Shown here piece after piece: positions 36,906 through 47,675 of a stretch of DNA of 64,000 bases. This DNA comes from Rhodobacter maris (lineage in GTDB: Bacteria > Pseudomonadota > Alphaproteobacteria > Rhodobacterales > Rhodobacteraceae). The translations under genes and the position numbers were made by a program. Where the stretch lies: NCBI RefSeq assembly GCF_900217815.1, contig NZ_OBMT01000001.1:186001-250000 (forward strand), read 5' to 3'. Position 1 is the stretch's first letter; every line of letters starts with the position of its first letter. The notes beneath the pieces are model-generated. The model was not told the DNA's origin, did not search any database, and saw only the letters and a program-made list of their open reading frames with translations.

Positions 36906-37793
36906 TCAGCGGCTCCAGAGACGGTTGCTCTCCAGCAGCCACTCCGCCACCTGACGCGTGATCTGGCGTTGATGACGGGTCGTCGGGCGCATCAGGTAAT
37001 ACTGCCCCGCACCGCGCAGCACATAGTCATGCGCTGGCACCAAGGCGCCGGAAAGCAGGTGATCTGCCATGATCCATGTCCAGCCCATCGCCACACCGAG
37101 CCCGCGCCGCGCCGCCTCCACCGAGAGGTGATAATCGCCAAGCTTCCAGCGTTGCGTGGCCTGCGGAAGGCTCATCGCCGCGCCCGAAAGCCAGTTGCCC
37201 CAGTCGGTCCATTCCTTGTGCGTCTCTTCCACGCTCAGAACCACCGGGGCGGCCCGCGCGATCAGCGGGGCACCGCCCGGCGCCATCACCGGCAGCATCT
37301 CCTCGGGGCCGAGCGCATCAAAGGTGACATCGGCGGGCCGCATCGGCCGGTAATAGATCGCCAGATCGAACTCATCATGTCTCAGCTGCGGGTAGAAATC
37401 GTTCACGATCAGCTTCAGTTCAAGATCGGGAAAGGCGCTGTGCAAGCCCGCCAAACGCGGCAGCATCCACAGATCGGCCACACCGCGCGAGCAGGCGATG
37501 GTCACCTGATTGCCGCCGCGCCGCCCGATCTGACCCGCCTCCAGCCCCTGCAGCGCATCGAGCGCGCGCCCGACATCCTTGGCATATTCCTCGCCAAGCG
37601 CGGTCAGCACCACGCCCGAGGGCTGGCGCTCGAAGAGCGCGGTGCCGACATGGTCCTCAAGCTGGGCGATCTGTCGGCTGATCCCGCTCTGGGTGAGACC
37701 GAGCAGTTCCGCCGCGCGCGTGAAGCTGCCATAACGTGCCACGGTCTGAAAGGCGACGAGCGCGCGCAATGGTGGCAGACGACCAAGCTCCAT
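36906..37793 (-). CDS. LysR-family transcriptional regulator (GcvA-like)
   Basis: 295 residues. N-terminal winged helix with PPLRALVAFQTVARYGSFTRAA and GLTQSGISRQI recognition helix, then the LysR effector domain; the opening 'LPPLRALVAFQTVAR' and YYRPMRPADVTFDAL resemble GcvA/AmpR-type regulators. AGGGGAGG lies just upstream of ATG 37793. It is 120 bases upstream of and in line with the importer operon, which it may control; the effector is unknown. Confidence 0.85.
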   Translation of the reverse strand: MELGRLPPLRALVAFQTVARYGSFTRAAELLGLTQSGISRQIAQLEDHVGTALFERQPSGVVLTALGEEYAKDVGRALDALQGLEAGQIGRRGGNQVTIACSRGVADLWMLPRLAGLHSAFPDLELKLIVNDFYPQLRHDEFDLAIYYRPMRPADVTFDALGPEEMLPVMAPGGAPLIARAAPVVLSVEETHKEWTDWGNWLSGAAMSLPQATQRWKLGDYHLSVEAARRGLGVAMGWTWIMADHLLSGALVPAHDYVLRGAGQYYLMRPTTRHQRQITRQVAEWLLESNRLWSR

Positions 37794-37958
37794 GAGACCT
37801 CCCCTTGCGGCATTTTGGGACGCGCCCTTGCCGCGCATCGAAATGCTGCCCGGCGCAGGCTATCGGTGTTGTGCTGCCGGTTCCAGCCCCGCCCGGAACG
37901 TTGGCGCCGGAGACAGGGCACACGGGAATTCGTTAATTCTATCTTGACGAAAAAGCGA

Positions 37959-38335
37959 TTGTATTCACGCCCTGCGACTTGCTACACTCGCAGGGTCGGC
38001 GGGACTACTCCCGCCCACGGAATTCGCTGATTTCCGGGCCAGCGATCTTCGCGAGTGCGAAGCGGGCCTTGGGTCATCCGATTGGTCGCAAGACCGCCTT
38101 CATGCCCGCGAGCACCGCAACGGTCTCGGGGGTCTTACAATCGGCGCGCGGCTTGCCGGGCGTCTGGGAAGAACCGCGATGGAGCGCGCAAGAGTGAACT
38201 GGGTGATGACGGGCGGGCCTGAAACGGCCGCCGCCACCCGGTCATGCCTCGGCGCTCCCGCCTCAACGACAAACCATGCGCTGCCCGTCTTGCCGTCACG
38301 GCCAAGGCGGCGCTGTGCGTGGGGAACCAGGATTA
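37959..38335 (+). promoter_or_regulatory. Probable rne promoter and long 5' leader
   Basis: TTGTAT (37959-37964), 18 bases, TACACT (37983-37988) resembles a sigma-70 promoter, which would give a leader of about 340 bases before the RNase E start. No gene was seen in the 542-base gap 37794-38335. Long leaders on rne messages are known in enterobacteria as the site of RNase E autoregulation; that such feedback works here is inference. Confidence 0.45.
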
Positions 38336-41167
38336 ATGGCAAAGAAAATGCTCATCGATGCCACCCATGCGGAAGAAACCCGCGTGGTGGTGGTGGACGG
38401 CAACAAGGTCGAAGAGTTCGACTTTGAAACCATCAACAAACGGCAACTCGCCGGGAACATCTATCTGGCAAAAGTGACACGGGTGGAGCCTTCGCTCCAG
38501 GCCGCTTTTGTCGATTACGGCGGCAACCGCCACGGGTTCCTCGCTTTCGCCGAGATCCATCCGGATTATTACCAGATCCCGATGGCGGATCGTCAGGCGC
38601 TCCTCGAGGAGGAACGCCTGGCCGCCGAGGCCGAGGAGGCCGAGGAAAACCGGCCGCGCTCGCGCCGTTCGCGCTCGCGTTCGAAGCCCTCGGGCGGCGC
38701 CTCCGCCGCGCGCGCCGAAAAGGTCACGGACTCCGATCCCGTTGTCCGTTCGGAAGATATTCCGGGCATGGCCGTGATCGAAACCGCGGCCGAAGACGGC
38801 GCGACGGAAACGATGGCCGTGGCCGAAGCGGAGCAGGCTTCCTCCGAACCCCTGCCGGAAGCGATGCCGGAACCGCAGGCCGAAACCGCGCAAACCGTCT
38901 CGGACCTCGACGCTGGCGAGACCGAAGCTGCCGCGGAGACGGAAGACGCCAGCGCTGATGCCGAAATGGCCGAAGACGGCGCGACCGTCGAGGATACCGG
39001 CGTCGAGGATACCGGCGCGGATGACGAGGACGAGGAGGCCGGAGACGGCGCCGATCACGACCATCATGCACATCCGGCCGATGACGAAATCGAATCGGTC
39101 GCCGAGGAGGATGTGCAGGAGGAAATCCGCGCGCCCCGTCGCCCGCGTGCGCGCCGCTACAAGATCCAGGAAGTGATCAAGGTGCGCCAGATCATGCTGG
39201 TGCAGGTGGTCAAGGAAGAACGTGGCAACAAGGGCGCGGCGCTCACCACCTACCTGTCGCTCGCCGGTCGCTACTGCGTGCTGATGCCCAACACCGCCCG
39301 CGGCGGTGGCATCTCGCGCAAGATCACCAATGCCGCCGACCGCAAGAAGCTGAAGGAAATCGCCTCCGAGATGGAGGTGCCGCAAGGCGCCGGGCTGATC
39401 ATCCGCACCGCGGGCAGCCAGCGCACCCGCACCGAGATCCGCCGCGACTACGAATACCTGATGCGGCTCTGGGAGCAGATCCGCGAACTGACGCTCAAAT
39501 CGATCGCCCCCGCCCCGATCTACGAGGAAGGCGACCTGATCAAGCGTTCGATCCGCGACCTTTACTCGAAAGACATCGACGAAGTGCTCGTCGAGGGCGA
39601 GCGCGGCTACCGCGTGGCCAAGGACTTCATGAAGATGATCATGCCGTCCCACGCCAAGAACGTGAAGCATTACGCCGAGCAGCTGCCGCTCTTCGCGCGG
39701 TTCCAGGTCGAGAGCTATCTCGCCTCGATGTTCAACCCGGTGGTGCAGCTCAAATCCGGCGGCTACATCGTGATCGGCGTCACCGAGGCGCTGGTCGCGA
39801 TCGACGTGAACTCCGGCCGGGCCACCAAGGAAGGCTCGATCGAGGATACGGCGCTGAAGACGAACCTCGAAGCGGCCGAAGAGATTTCGCGTCAACTCCG
39901 GTTGCGCGACCTCGCGGGCCTGATCGTCATCGACTTCATCGACATGGAGGAGCGCAAGAACAACTCCGCCGTCGAAAAGCGCCTGAAAGAGAAGCTGAAA
40001 ACCGACCGCGCGCGGATTCAGGTGGGCCGGATCTCGGGCTTCGGCCTCCTGGAAATGAGCCGTCAGCGGCTGCGGCCCGGCATGCTGGAAAGCACGACCC
40101 AGCCTTGCCCGCATTGCCACGGCACCGGGCTTATCCGCTCCGATGACAGCCTCGCGCTGCAGGTTCTGCGCGCGATCGAGGAAGAGGGCACGCGCAAGCG
40201 CTCGCGCGAAGTGCTGGTGAAATGCCCCGTCGCGGTGGCGAACTACCTGATGAACGCCAAGCGCGAGCATATCGCCTCGATCGAGGCGCGCTACGGCATG
40301 GCGGTGCGGATCGAGGCCGATCCGAGCTTGGTGAGCCCCGATTTCTCGATCGAGAAATTCAAGACCGCGACCCGGATCGTGCCCGATCCGATGAGTGCCG
40401 CGGTGCATGCCACGGCCGAGCTGATGGCAGAGATCGACGAGGAAGAGATCGTCGAGGAGGAAGAGGACGAGGCAGAAGAGGCCCCCGCGGGCGAGACCGA
40501 GGCCGAGGAAACGCCGAAGAAGAAAAAACGCCGCCGCCGTCGGCGCAAGAAACCCGGCATGGGCGGTTCAGAATCTGCCGAGGCAGGCGATGACGGCGAC
40601 GAGGACGAAGACGACGGCGACGAACTCTCTGACGAGGACGCCGCAGAGGATGTCGCGCGCGCCGCGGCAGCCGCCGAGCTTGCTGCGGTTGATCTGCCGG
40701 AGTTGAGCGAGGGGACGGAACCGCCTGCCGCGGCTGCACCGGCCGACGAGGCGCCGGAACCCGCGCCGAAGAAACCCCGCTCGCGCGCGAAAAAGAAACC
40801 CGCCGAGACGGATGAGAGCGATGGCGCCGCGCCGAAGAAGCCCCGTGCGCGGTCGCGCAAGAAGGCCGAGCCGGTGGCAGAGGAGGCTGCCCCCCTCCCC
40901 GCCGAGGCGGTAGTGGGGAGCGAGCCCCTGCCCGAGGCCGCGGCGGAGGCCGTCGCCATCGAGACGCCGGAGCCCGAGGCGGAAGCGGCCCCGGTTGTGG
41001 AAGATGTTGCGGCCGAGCCGGTCGCGGAGGTCGCTCCCGACCGCGCGCCGGAGCCCGAGACAGAAGCGCAACCGGACCCCGTGCCGGAGCCGACGCCTAT
41101 GGTTGAGGAAGAGCCCGGCGAGCCGAAGCCGAAAAAGCGCGGCTGGTGGTCTGCCGGAGGCCGCTGA
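38336..41167 (+). CDS. rne: Ribonuclease E
   Basis: 943 residues. The catalytic half begins MAKKMLIDATHAEETRVVVV; an S1 domain (about 35-330) is interrupted by an acidic, repetitive insertion at about 92-275 (with a patch HDHHAHP) typical of alphaproteobacteria. Catalytic Asp residues lie in AIDVNSGRAT and IVIDFIDME; the Zn-link is CPHCHGTG. The C-terminal ~270 residues are a disordered scaffold with Arg/Lys-rich RNA-binding clusters (KKKKRRRRRRKK) and Ala/Glu/Pro repeats, ending KKRGWWSAGGR; a C-terminal GWW binds PNPase in Caulobacter RNase E. It processes rRNA and drives mRNA decay as degradosome core. ATG at 38336 follows an AGGA. Confidence 0.95.
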   Translation: MAKKMLIDATHAEETRVVVVDGNKVEEFDFETINKRQLAGNIYLAKVTRVEPSLQAAFVDYGGNRHGFLAFAEIHPDYYQIPMADRQALLEEERLAAEAEEAEENRPRSRRSRSRSKPSGGASAARAEKVTDSDPVVRSEDIPGMAVIETAAEDGATETMAVAEAEQASSEPLPEAMPEPQAETAQTVSDLDAGETEAAAETEDASADAEMAEDGATVEDTGVEDTGADDEDEEAGDGADHDHHAHPADDEIESVAEEDVQEEIRAPRRPRARRYKIQEVIKVRQIMLVQVVKEERGNKGAALTTYLSLAGRYCVLMPNTARGGGISRKITNAADRKKLKEIASEMEVPQGAGLIIRTAGSQRTRTEIRRDYEYLMRLWEQIRELTLKSIAPAPIYEEGDLIKRSIRDLYSKDIDEVLVEGERGYRVAKDFMKMIMPSHAKNVKHYAEQLPLFARFQVESYLASMFNPVVQLKSGGYIVIGVTEALVAIDVNSGRATKEGSIEDTALKTNLEAAEEISRQLRLRDLAGLIVIDFIDMEERKNNSAVEKRLKEKLKTDRARIQVGRISGFGLLEMSRQRLRPGMLESTTQPCPHCHGTGLIRSDDSLALQVLRAIEEEGTRKRSREVLVKCPVAVANYLMNAKREHIASIEARYGMAVRIEADPSLVSPDFSIEKFKTATRIVPDPMSAAVHATAELMAEIDEEEIVEEEEDEAEEAPAGETEAEETPKKKKRRRRRRKKPGMGGSESAEAGDDGDEDEDDGDELSDEDAAEDVARAAAAAELAAVDLPELSEGTEPPAAAAPADEAPEPAPKKPRSRAKKKPAETDESDGAAPKKPRARSRKKAEPVAEEAAPLPAEAVVGSEPLPEAAAEAVAIETPEPEAEAAPVVEDVAAEPVAEVAPDRAPEPETEAQPDPVPEPTPMVEEEPGEPKPKKRGWWSAGGR

Positions 41168-41184
41168 GAGGATCGAGACTCTGG

Positions 41185-41210
41185 AAACGCCGGGCCCTGC
41201 CCGGCGTTTT
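41185..41210. terminator. Intrinsic terminator after rne (possibly bidirectional)
   Basis: AAACGCCGGGC, a 3-base loop, GCCCGGCGTTTT: an 11-bp stem flanked by A and T runs, 17 bases after the rne stop. The A-run side allows it to act for minus-strand transcription as well. Confidence 0.88.
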
Positions 41211-41341
41211 CGTTTTCGGGACTGGATTTGCGGCCGAAGGCCCTCCGAAGGCCCCCCGTTGTGCCAAGCCAGAGTTCTCCCCGACGTATGTGCCCAGGTT
41301 GCAGGCGCCTCAGGCCGTCCCGAACTCTGCCCCGCGGTGCC

Positions 41342-42384
<1,043 letters not shown>

Positions 42385-42388
<4 letters not shown>

Positions 42389-43167
42389 TTCGGGGCCCTG
42401 TCGAATTTGGAAAGCCGGGTCACCAGCTGGATCAGCCCCATGCAGGCCCAAGTGATGAGGAAGGCGATGGTGGCGAGCGCAAAGGGCTCATAGGCGCGGT
42501 TGGCGCCCATCAATTGCAGATAGGGGCCGAAGGCGGGGCGGTTGAGCAGCGCCGCAAGGGTGAATTCCCCCATCACGATGGCAAAGGTGACAAAGGCGCC
42601 CGAAAGCACGGCCACAAGCACATTGGGCAGGATGATCCGCGCGAGGATCGTCACCCAGCCCGCGCCGAGGCTTTGCGCCGCCTCGGTCAGCGTCGCCACG
42701 TCGATCGTGCGCAACCCGGTGTCGATGGCGCGGTACATGTAGGGCAGGCTCAGCATCGAATAGCCGAAGAGCAACAGCAGGTTGGTGCCCCCAATCGTGC
42801 CGGTGAGCGGCAGCCAGCTCGAGGTGTTGTAAAGCCGGATATAGCCGAAGACGACGACGATCGCCGGAATGACGAGCGGCAAAAGCGTCACGAATTCGAT
42901 ATAGGGCCGGAGCCCCGGCAGCTTGAGCCGCACCCAGAAGGCGGTGGGCACCACAAGGAGAATGCCGAACAGGATCGTCAGAACGGCCATCACCACCGAA
43001 TAGGTGAAGGTCTCGCGAAAGCGCGGATCGGCAAAGACAACGCGATACGCCTCGAAACTGTAGATGCCCCGCTTCATCGAGAGCGAGAACTCGACCATGC
43101 CGATCAGCGGCAGGATGAAATAGGCCATCCCCAGAAGCAGGATCGCCCAAGCGGCGGCACGTTTCAT
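42385..43167 (-). CDS. ABC importer permease, PotC type
   Basis: 260 residues, starting MKRAAAWAILLLGMAYFILPL with about six membrane segments and an EAA loop TLTEAAQSLGAGWVTILARIILP. Second of two permeases. ATG at 43167 overlaps the upstream permease stop (ATGA); the long frame further upstream is a shadow of that gene. Confidence 0.88.
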
Positions 43168-44099
43168 TTCAACCACCTCTCGGAGCGGATCCGGAGCCAG
43201 ATATAGAGGACATTGGCGAGCGCGGTCACAAGGATCATGCCAAAGGCCATCGCATAGCCCAGATGCGGATTGCCAAGCACATCGCCGCGGATCTGCGCAA
43301 AGAGCATGATCGGCACGATGTTGAGCGAGGAGCCCGTCAGCGCGATGGCGGTGGCGACGGCGCCGAAAGCATTGGCAAAGAGAAGCGCAAAAGTGCCGAG
43401 GATCGAGGGCGCAAGGATCGGCAGCGCCACCGACATCCAGTATTGCCGCGCCGAGGCGCCAAGCGATTGCGCCGCCTCGCGCCACTCACGCTTGAGGCCA
43501 TCCAGCGCGGGCGTGATGATCAGGATCATCAGCGGGATCTGGAAGAAGATATAGGTGATCGTCAGCCCCCAGAAGCTGAGGATGTTGAACCCCAGCGCCC
43601 GCAGGTTGATGCCAAATTCGGTGCGCAGCCACATCGTCACAAGGCCGAGCGGCCCGAGCGTGGCCAGAAAGGCAAAGGCGAGCGGCACACCCGCGAAGTT
43701 CGAGGCGACGCCCGAAAAGGTCAGGAGCGGCGCCCGGATGAAGCGGGGCAGCCCGCCGAGCACCATGGCCGCCGCCATCAAAAAGCCGATCAGCGCGCCA
43801 AGGGCTGCGGAGGCGACCGAGATCTTGATGGAGATCCAGTAGCTTGCGAGGATCGAGGGGGTGAAGAGCCCGGCGATATTCTCGAAGGTAAAGCTGCCAT
43901 CCACGCGCTGGAAAGCCCCGATCACGATTTTCATCGTCGGCGCGATCAGGAACAGCGCGACAAAGGCTGCGAAGGGCAGGATGCCGAGCCAGGCAAGGTT
44001 CAGGCGGCGGCGCGGGGCGGGCGGCGAATGATCGGTCACGCGGGAGGGTCCGTTCGGTGAAAAGCCGCCCCCGGCCGGGCCGGAGGCGGCGGATCTCAT
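43164..44099 (-). CDS. ABC importer permease, PotB type
   Basis: 311 residues with a cytoplasmic proline-rich N-terminus, then about six membrane segments; EAA loop REAAQSLGASARQYWMSVALPIL. First permease of the importer 41342-45207, ten bases after the binding-protein gene. The start is uncertain: ATG at 44099 fits the gene spacing but has no clear ribosome site, and a GTG at 44039 begins nearer the first helix. Confidence 0.85.
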   Translation of the reverse strand: MRSAASGPAGGGFSPNGPSRVTDHSPPAPRRRLNLAWLGILPFAAFVALFLIAPTMKIVIGAFQRVDGSFTFENIAGLFTPSILASYWISIKISVASAALGALIGFLMAAAMVLGGLPRFIRAPLLTFSGVASNFAGVPLAFAFLATLGPLGLVTMWLRTEFGINLRALGFNILSFWGLTITYIFFQIPLMILIITPALDGLKREWREAAQSLGASARQYWMSVALPILAPSILGTFALLFANAFGAVATAIALTGSSLNIVPIMLFAQIRGDVLGNPHLGYAMAFGMILVTALANVLYIWLRIRSERWLK

Positions 44100-44109
44100 C
44101 TGGTGTCCG

Positions 44110-45207
44110 TTACTGGACGTTGGCGCCGACGACCGAATCCCAGCCCGCGGTCACGGCTTCCTTGTTGGCGCCCTGCTCGTCGATGCTCGGGAAATAGGCT
44201 TTCGCATAGGCTTCCGCCGGCGGCAGCGCGTCGACCAGCTCTTGCGGCACCACGCCCGCAGCGGCCATCGCGTTGAAGCGCGCCGGGTGGCAGTAGCCCT
44301 TCAGCCAAAGGTTCTGGCCCTCGTCCGAATAGATGTATTCCATCCAGAGTTTCGCCGCATTCGGATGCGGCGCATGGGCCGAGATCGCCTGCACGTAAAC
44401 GCCGGCCAGCACGCCGGTTTCCGGCACGACCACCTCAACCGGCGGGTTGCCCGCGAGCGTGTCGCGCGCGGAGAGCGCATTATAGTCCCACATCACGACG
44501 ATCGGCGTGGCGCCTTGCGCAAGCGTGCCCGCCTTGCCGATGACCGGAACGAAGTTACCGTTCGCGTTCAGCTCCTTGAAGAACTCGAGGCCCTTCTCGC
44601 CGGCTTCCTTGCCAGCCGCGCCGCCATTGGCCATACCGGCCGCGAGCACCGCAAGAATCGCCTGGTTCGAGGCGCGCGGGTCGCCCGCGAGCGCCACCTG
44701 ACCGGCGTAATCGGCTTTCAGCAGGTCCGACCAGTCGGCGGGGGTCTCGGTCACGAGATCCTTGTTCACCATGAAGGACATCACGCCGTAATAGTCGCCA
44801 TACCAGTAGCCATCGGCATCCTTGACCGCATCCGGGATGTCATCCCAGGTGGAGACCTTATAGGGCTGGATCAGCCCCTCGTCCTTGGCTTGCGGGCCGA
44901 AGGCGAGGCCGACGTCGATCACGTCGGGCGCTTGCGGGCCGGTGTTGCCCTTGTTGGCACGAATCGCTTCAAGTTCGTCGGCCGAGCCCGCATCGGGGTT
45001 CAGCTCGTTCACGGTGATCTCGGGATATTTCGCCTTGAAGCCCTCGATCACGGCACCATAACCGCACCAGTCATGCGGCAGCGCGATGGTGGTGAGCATG
45101 CCCTCGGCCTTGGCGGCGGCTTCGAGCGTGGCCATATCCTCGGCATGGACAAGCGCCGTGGAGGCCAGAAGCGCAGCGGCGCCGGCGAGGATGTGCATCG
45201 GTTTCAT
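44110..45207 (-). CDS. ABC importer substrate-binding protein (SBP family 1)
   Basis: 365 residues. Sec signal peptide MKPMHILAGAAALLASTALVHAED; the core (LPHDWCGYGAVIEGFKAKYPEITVNELN, IDVGLAFGPQAKDEGLIQPYKV) is of the family that includes AfuA/PotD/phosphonate-binding proteins. Periplasmic. The ligand cannot be read from the sequence. ATG at 45207 follows GGGGAGAG by about seven bases. Operon order binding protein, permease, permease, ATPase. Confidence 0.85.
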   Translation of the reverse strand: MKPMHILAGAAALLASTALVHAEDMATLEAAAKAEGMLTTIALPHDWCGYGAVIEGFKAKYPEITVNELNPDAGSADELEAIRANKGNTGPQAPDVIDVGLAFGPQAKDEGLIQPYKVSTWDDIPDAVKDADGYWYGDYYGVMSFMVNKDLVTETPADWSDLLKADYAGQVALAGDPRASNQAILAVLAAGMANGGAAGKEAGEKGLEFFKELNANGNFVPVIGKAGTLAQGATPIVVMWDYNALSARDTLAGNPPVEVVVPETGVLAGVYVQAISAHAPHPNAAKLWMEYIYSDEGQNLWLKGYCHPARFNAMAAAGVVPQELVDALPPAEAYAKAYFPSIDEQGANKEAVTAGWDSVVGANVQ

Positions 45208-45481
45208 ATTCAGTCTCTCCCCGTTGTCGGAAGGTTGGGCCCACTGTGGGCGCATCCTGCACCTAGGCGCGTTCTGTGACAGTCTTGCGACGCGGACGCC
45301 TCAGGCATGGTCGGATTTGACCGACCGGGCAAGACTTGCGCGAAATCTGCGCGCTTGCAACAATTCTGTTACGCATTCGTCATCCTGAATCATCCAGGGC
45401 CGATCTGCCGCAGGCTCCGCGGAAAGGGCTGGTTTTTGCGCCGCCCTATGGCATCCTGTCGCGACAAGAGGAGGAAAGAGC

Positions 45482-45799
45482 ATGACGGATATTTCAGCCG
45501 CTTTCAGTGGCCAGACGGTGATCTGCACCTTCGAGATGACCCCCGCGACGGCGAGCGAACTGATGGAGCATCTGCAATCGGCCTATACGGAATGCATCAG
45601 CAAGTCGGAAGGCTTCATCGGTGCCGGGCTGCACATGAACGACGCCCAGACCCGGATCGCCACCTATTCGAAATGGGCCAAGCGCGGCGATTATCAGGCG
45701 ATGCTGCGCAGCCCCGAAATGATTGCGCGGAACAAGGTGATCGCCACGCTCTGCCGCAGTTTCGAGCCCGTGATGTACGAGGTGGCGGCCGATTTCTGA
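45482..45799 (+). CDS. ABM-domain (antibiotic biosynthesis monooxygenase-like) protein
   Basis: 105 residues with the dimeric ferredoxin-like ABM fold: VICTFEMTPATASELMEHL, SEGFIGAGLHMNDAQTRIATYSKW, and a C-terminal SFEPVMYEVAADF. It is divergent from the SBP gene at 45207. It lacks the Asn/Trp/His set of IsdG-type heme oxygenases, unlike the paralogue at 51807-52130, so its substrate is unknown. A strong AGGAGG precedes the ATG. Confidence 0.7.
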   Translation: MTDISAAFSGQTVICTFEMTPATASELMEHLQSAYTECISKSEGFIGAGLHMNDAQTRIATYSKWAKRGDYQAMLRSPEMIARNKVIATLCRSFEPVMYEVAADF

Positions 45800-45892
45800 A
45801 ACCTCGGAACGGTCGCCTGATTGCGGGCGCCAATTTGACGGCTGCACTCTTCACCGCACCGGCCGCGACCGCGCGAACCTTTGGTCCCCTGC

Positions 45893-45942
45893 GCCTGCCC
45901 GGGCGGGATAACGCCCCTTGAGGGGCGTCATCCCGGGCAGGC
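45893..45942. terminator. Long hairpin between convergent genes
   Basis: GCCTGCCCGGG (45893-45903) pairs with 45932-45942, and an inner ACGCCCC-TTGA-GGGGCGT stem lies within. It separates the convergent ABM and btuD genes and could terminate both; neither side has a good T tract, so a factor-dependent or attenuating role is possible. Confidence 0.6.
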
Positions 45943-45948
45943 ACGCGC

Positions 45949-46692
45949 TCAGCGCTCCCCGCGCGGGACCGGCGCGAGCGGGAAGACCACCGGTGCCCCC
46001 TCGATCTCGTCCAGATGGCAACGGATGGCGAAAACTTCCTCGAGCAGTGCCGCCGTCAGCACCGCGCGCGGTGTGCCATCCGCCACGATCCGCCCGCCCG
46101 CAAGCACCACGAGCCGGGTGCAAAAGCGCGCCGCCAGCGCGAGATCATGCAGTGCGACAATGACGCTGCGCCCGTTGGCGGCGAGATCGGCAAAGAGCTG
46201 CATGCAGGCGATCTGATGCGCAGGGTCGAGCCCGGCGATCGGCTCGTCGGCCAGAAGCAGGGGCGTGTTCTGTGCAAGCGCCCGCGCGATCAGCACCCGC
46301 GCCTGCTCGCCGCCCGAAAGCGCCGAGGCCGGACGTTGGGCAAGCGCGGCGAGATCCATGCGGGCAAGCGCCGCGCCGACCTCGGGCGCGGTGCGCCGCC
46401 CCCCCTGCGCCAGCGCGACAAGGTCGATCACCGGCAAAGGCCAGGCGATCTCGCGCCCCTGCGGCAAAAAAGCCGCGGTGCGGGCGCGCGCAGCGGCCGG
46501 CAGAGCCGCAAGCGAGGAACGCCCCGTGGCCGCGACAAGACCGAGTGTCGCGCGTAAAAGCGTCGATTTCCCCGCGCCATTGGGGCCGATGAGGCCGATG
46601 CATTCGCCGGGTTCAACGGTGAGGCAGACCTCGGCAAGCGGGCGTTGCGTTCCGCGGCTGACGCTCAGATGATCAAGGACAAGCACGCTCAC
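45949..46692 (-). CDS. btuD: Cobalamin ABC importer ATPase BtuD
   Basis: 247 residues. Walker A GPNGAGKST (about 36), signature LSGGEQARVLIARAL, Walker B LLLADEPIAGLD, H-loop VALHDLALAARF: a FecE/BtuD-type ATPase. GTG at 46692 overlaps the permease stop (GTGA). The operon btuB-btuF-btuC-btuD is under a cobalamin riboswitch, which supports cobalamin (or cobinamide) rather than siderophore as substrate. Confidence 0.88.
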   Translation of the reverse strand: MSVLVLDHLSVSRGTQRPLAEVCLTVEPGECIGLIGPNGAGKSTLLRATLGLVAATGRSSLAALPAAARARTAAFLPQGREIAWPLPVIDLVALAQGGRRTAPEVGAALARMDLAALAQRPASALSGGEQARVLIARALAQNTPLLLADEPIAGLDPAHQIACMQLFADLAANGRSVIVALHDLALAARFCTRLVVLAGGRIVADGTPRAVLTAALLEEVFAIRCHLDEIEGAPVVFPLAPVPRGER

Positions 46693-47675
46693 GCCGCCCC
46701 CCGCATACGCCAGATCAGATGCAGGAAGACCGGCGCCCCCACCAGCGCCAGAAGCACGCCGATCTTGAGATCCTGCCCCGGCAGCACCAGCCGCACCGCA
46801 ATATCGGCGGCAAGCACAAGCCCCGCGCCGCCGAGCGCTGCGGCGGGCAGCAACCGTGACGGATGGGCGTTGACAAGCGGGCGCAGCACATGCGGCACGA
46901 CAAGGCCGACGAACCCCACAGTTCCCGCCACTGCCGTCGCCGCCCCCACCGCCGCCGCCGTGCCGAGCACAACCGAGAGGCGGAGCCGGGCAAGGTTCAC
47001 CCCCATCGAGGCGGCGGCCTCCTCGCCTAGGGTCAACGCTTCGAGCCCCGGCCCCGTACGCCACAGCAAAAACGCCCCGAGCGCCATCAGCGGCGCGGCG
47101 AGCAGGACATGGGTGAAGGAGACATCGGCCAGCGAGCCCATCATCCAGAACACGATGTCCTGCGCCGCGAAAGGGTTGGGCGAGAGGTTCAGCACCAGTG
47201 CCGTCGCCGCCGAGCAGAGCGCCGAAAGCGCGATCCCGGCAAGTATCAGTGCCAGCGTGCCCCCCCCCGCGCCGGCAAGAAAGAGGATTGCGCCAACACC
47301 GGCGAGCGCCCCCACAAGCGCCGCGGCAGGCAGGGCGAAGGCGTAAGCCGCGGCAAGCCCCGTTTGCAGCGCCAGCACCGCGCCAAGCCCCGCGGCGGCC
47401 GAGATGCCGATCACCCCGGGTTCGGCCATCGGATTGCGCAGGAGCCCCTGCAAGGCCGCGCCCGACAGGCCGAGGCAAGCCCCCACCATGGCGGCGAGAA
47501 GCGCGCGCGGCAACCGGATCTCGCGCATCACGATGCCGACCGGCCCCTCGCCCCCGGTCATCAGCGCGCGCAGCGCCGTGACCGGGTCGACGGCGGCAAC
47601 GCCGGTCAGCAGCGCGGCGAGAAAGAGCCCGGCAACGAGGATACCGAGCAGAGTGTAGAGACGTGCAGGTGTCAT
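46689..47675 (-). CDS. btuC: Cobalamin ABC importer permease BtuC
   Basis: 328 residues of the FecCD/BtuC family with about ten membrane segments: REIRLPRALLAAMVGACLGLSGAALQGLLRNPMAEPGVIG is the family hallmark, GTVGFVGLVVPHVLRPLV the cytoplasmic coupling region. Overlaps both neighbours by four bases. Confidence 0.9.
   Translation of the reverse strand: MTPARLYTLLGILVAGLFLAALLTGVAAVDPVTALRALMTGGEGPVGIVMREIRLPRALLAAMVGACLGLSGAALQGLLRNPMAEPGVIGISAAAGLGAVLALQTGLAAAYAFALPAAALVGALAGVGAILFLAGAGGGTLALILAGIALSALCSAATALVLNLSPNPFAAQDIVFWMMGSLADVSFTHVLLAAPLMALGAFLLWRTGPGLEALTLGEEAAASMGVNLARLRLSVVLGTAAAVGAATAVAGTVGFVGLVVPHVLRPLVNAHPSRLLPAAALGGAGLVLAADIAVRLVLPGQDLKIGVLLALVGAPVFLHLIWRMRGAA

Noticed and set aside
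38333-40408. A 691-codon minus-strand frame antisense to rne
   Set aside because: RNase E motifs on the plus strand are complete; the antisense translation is His/Arg-rich noise.
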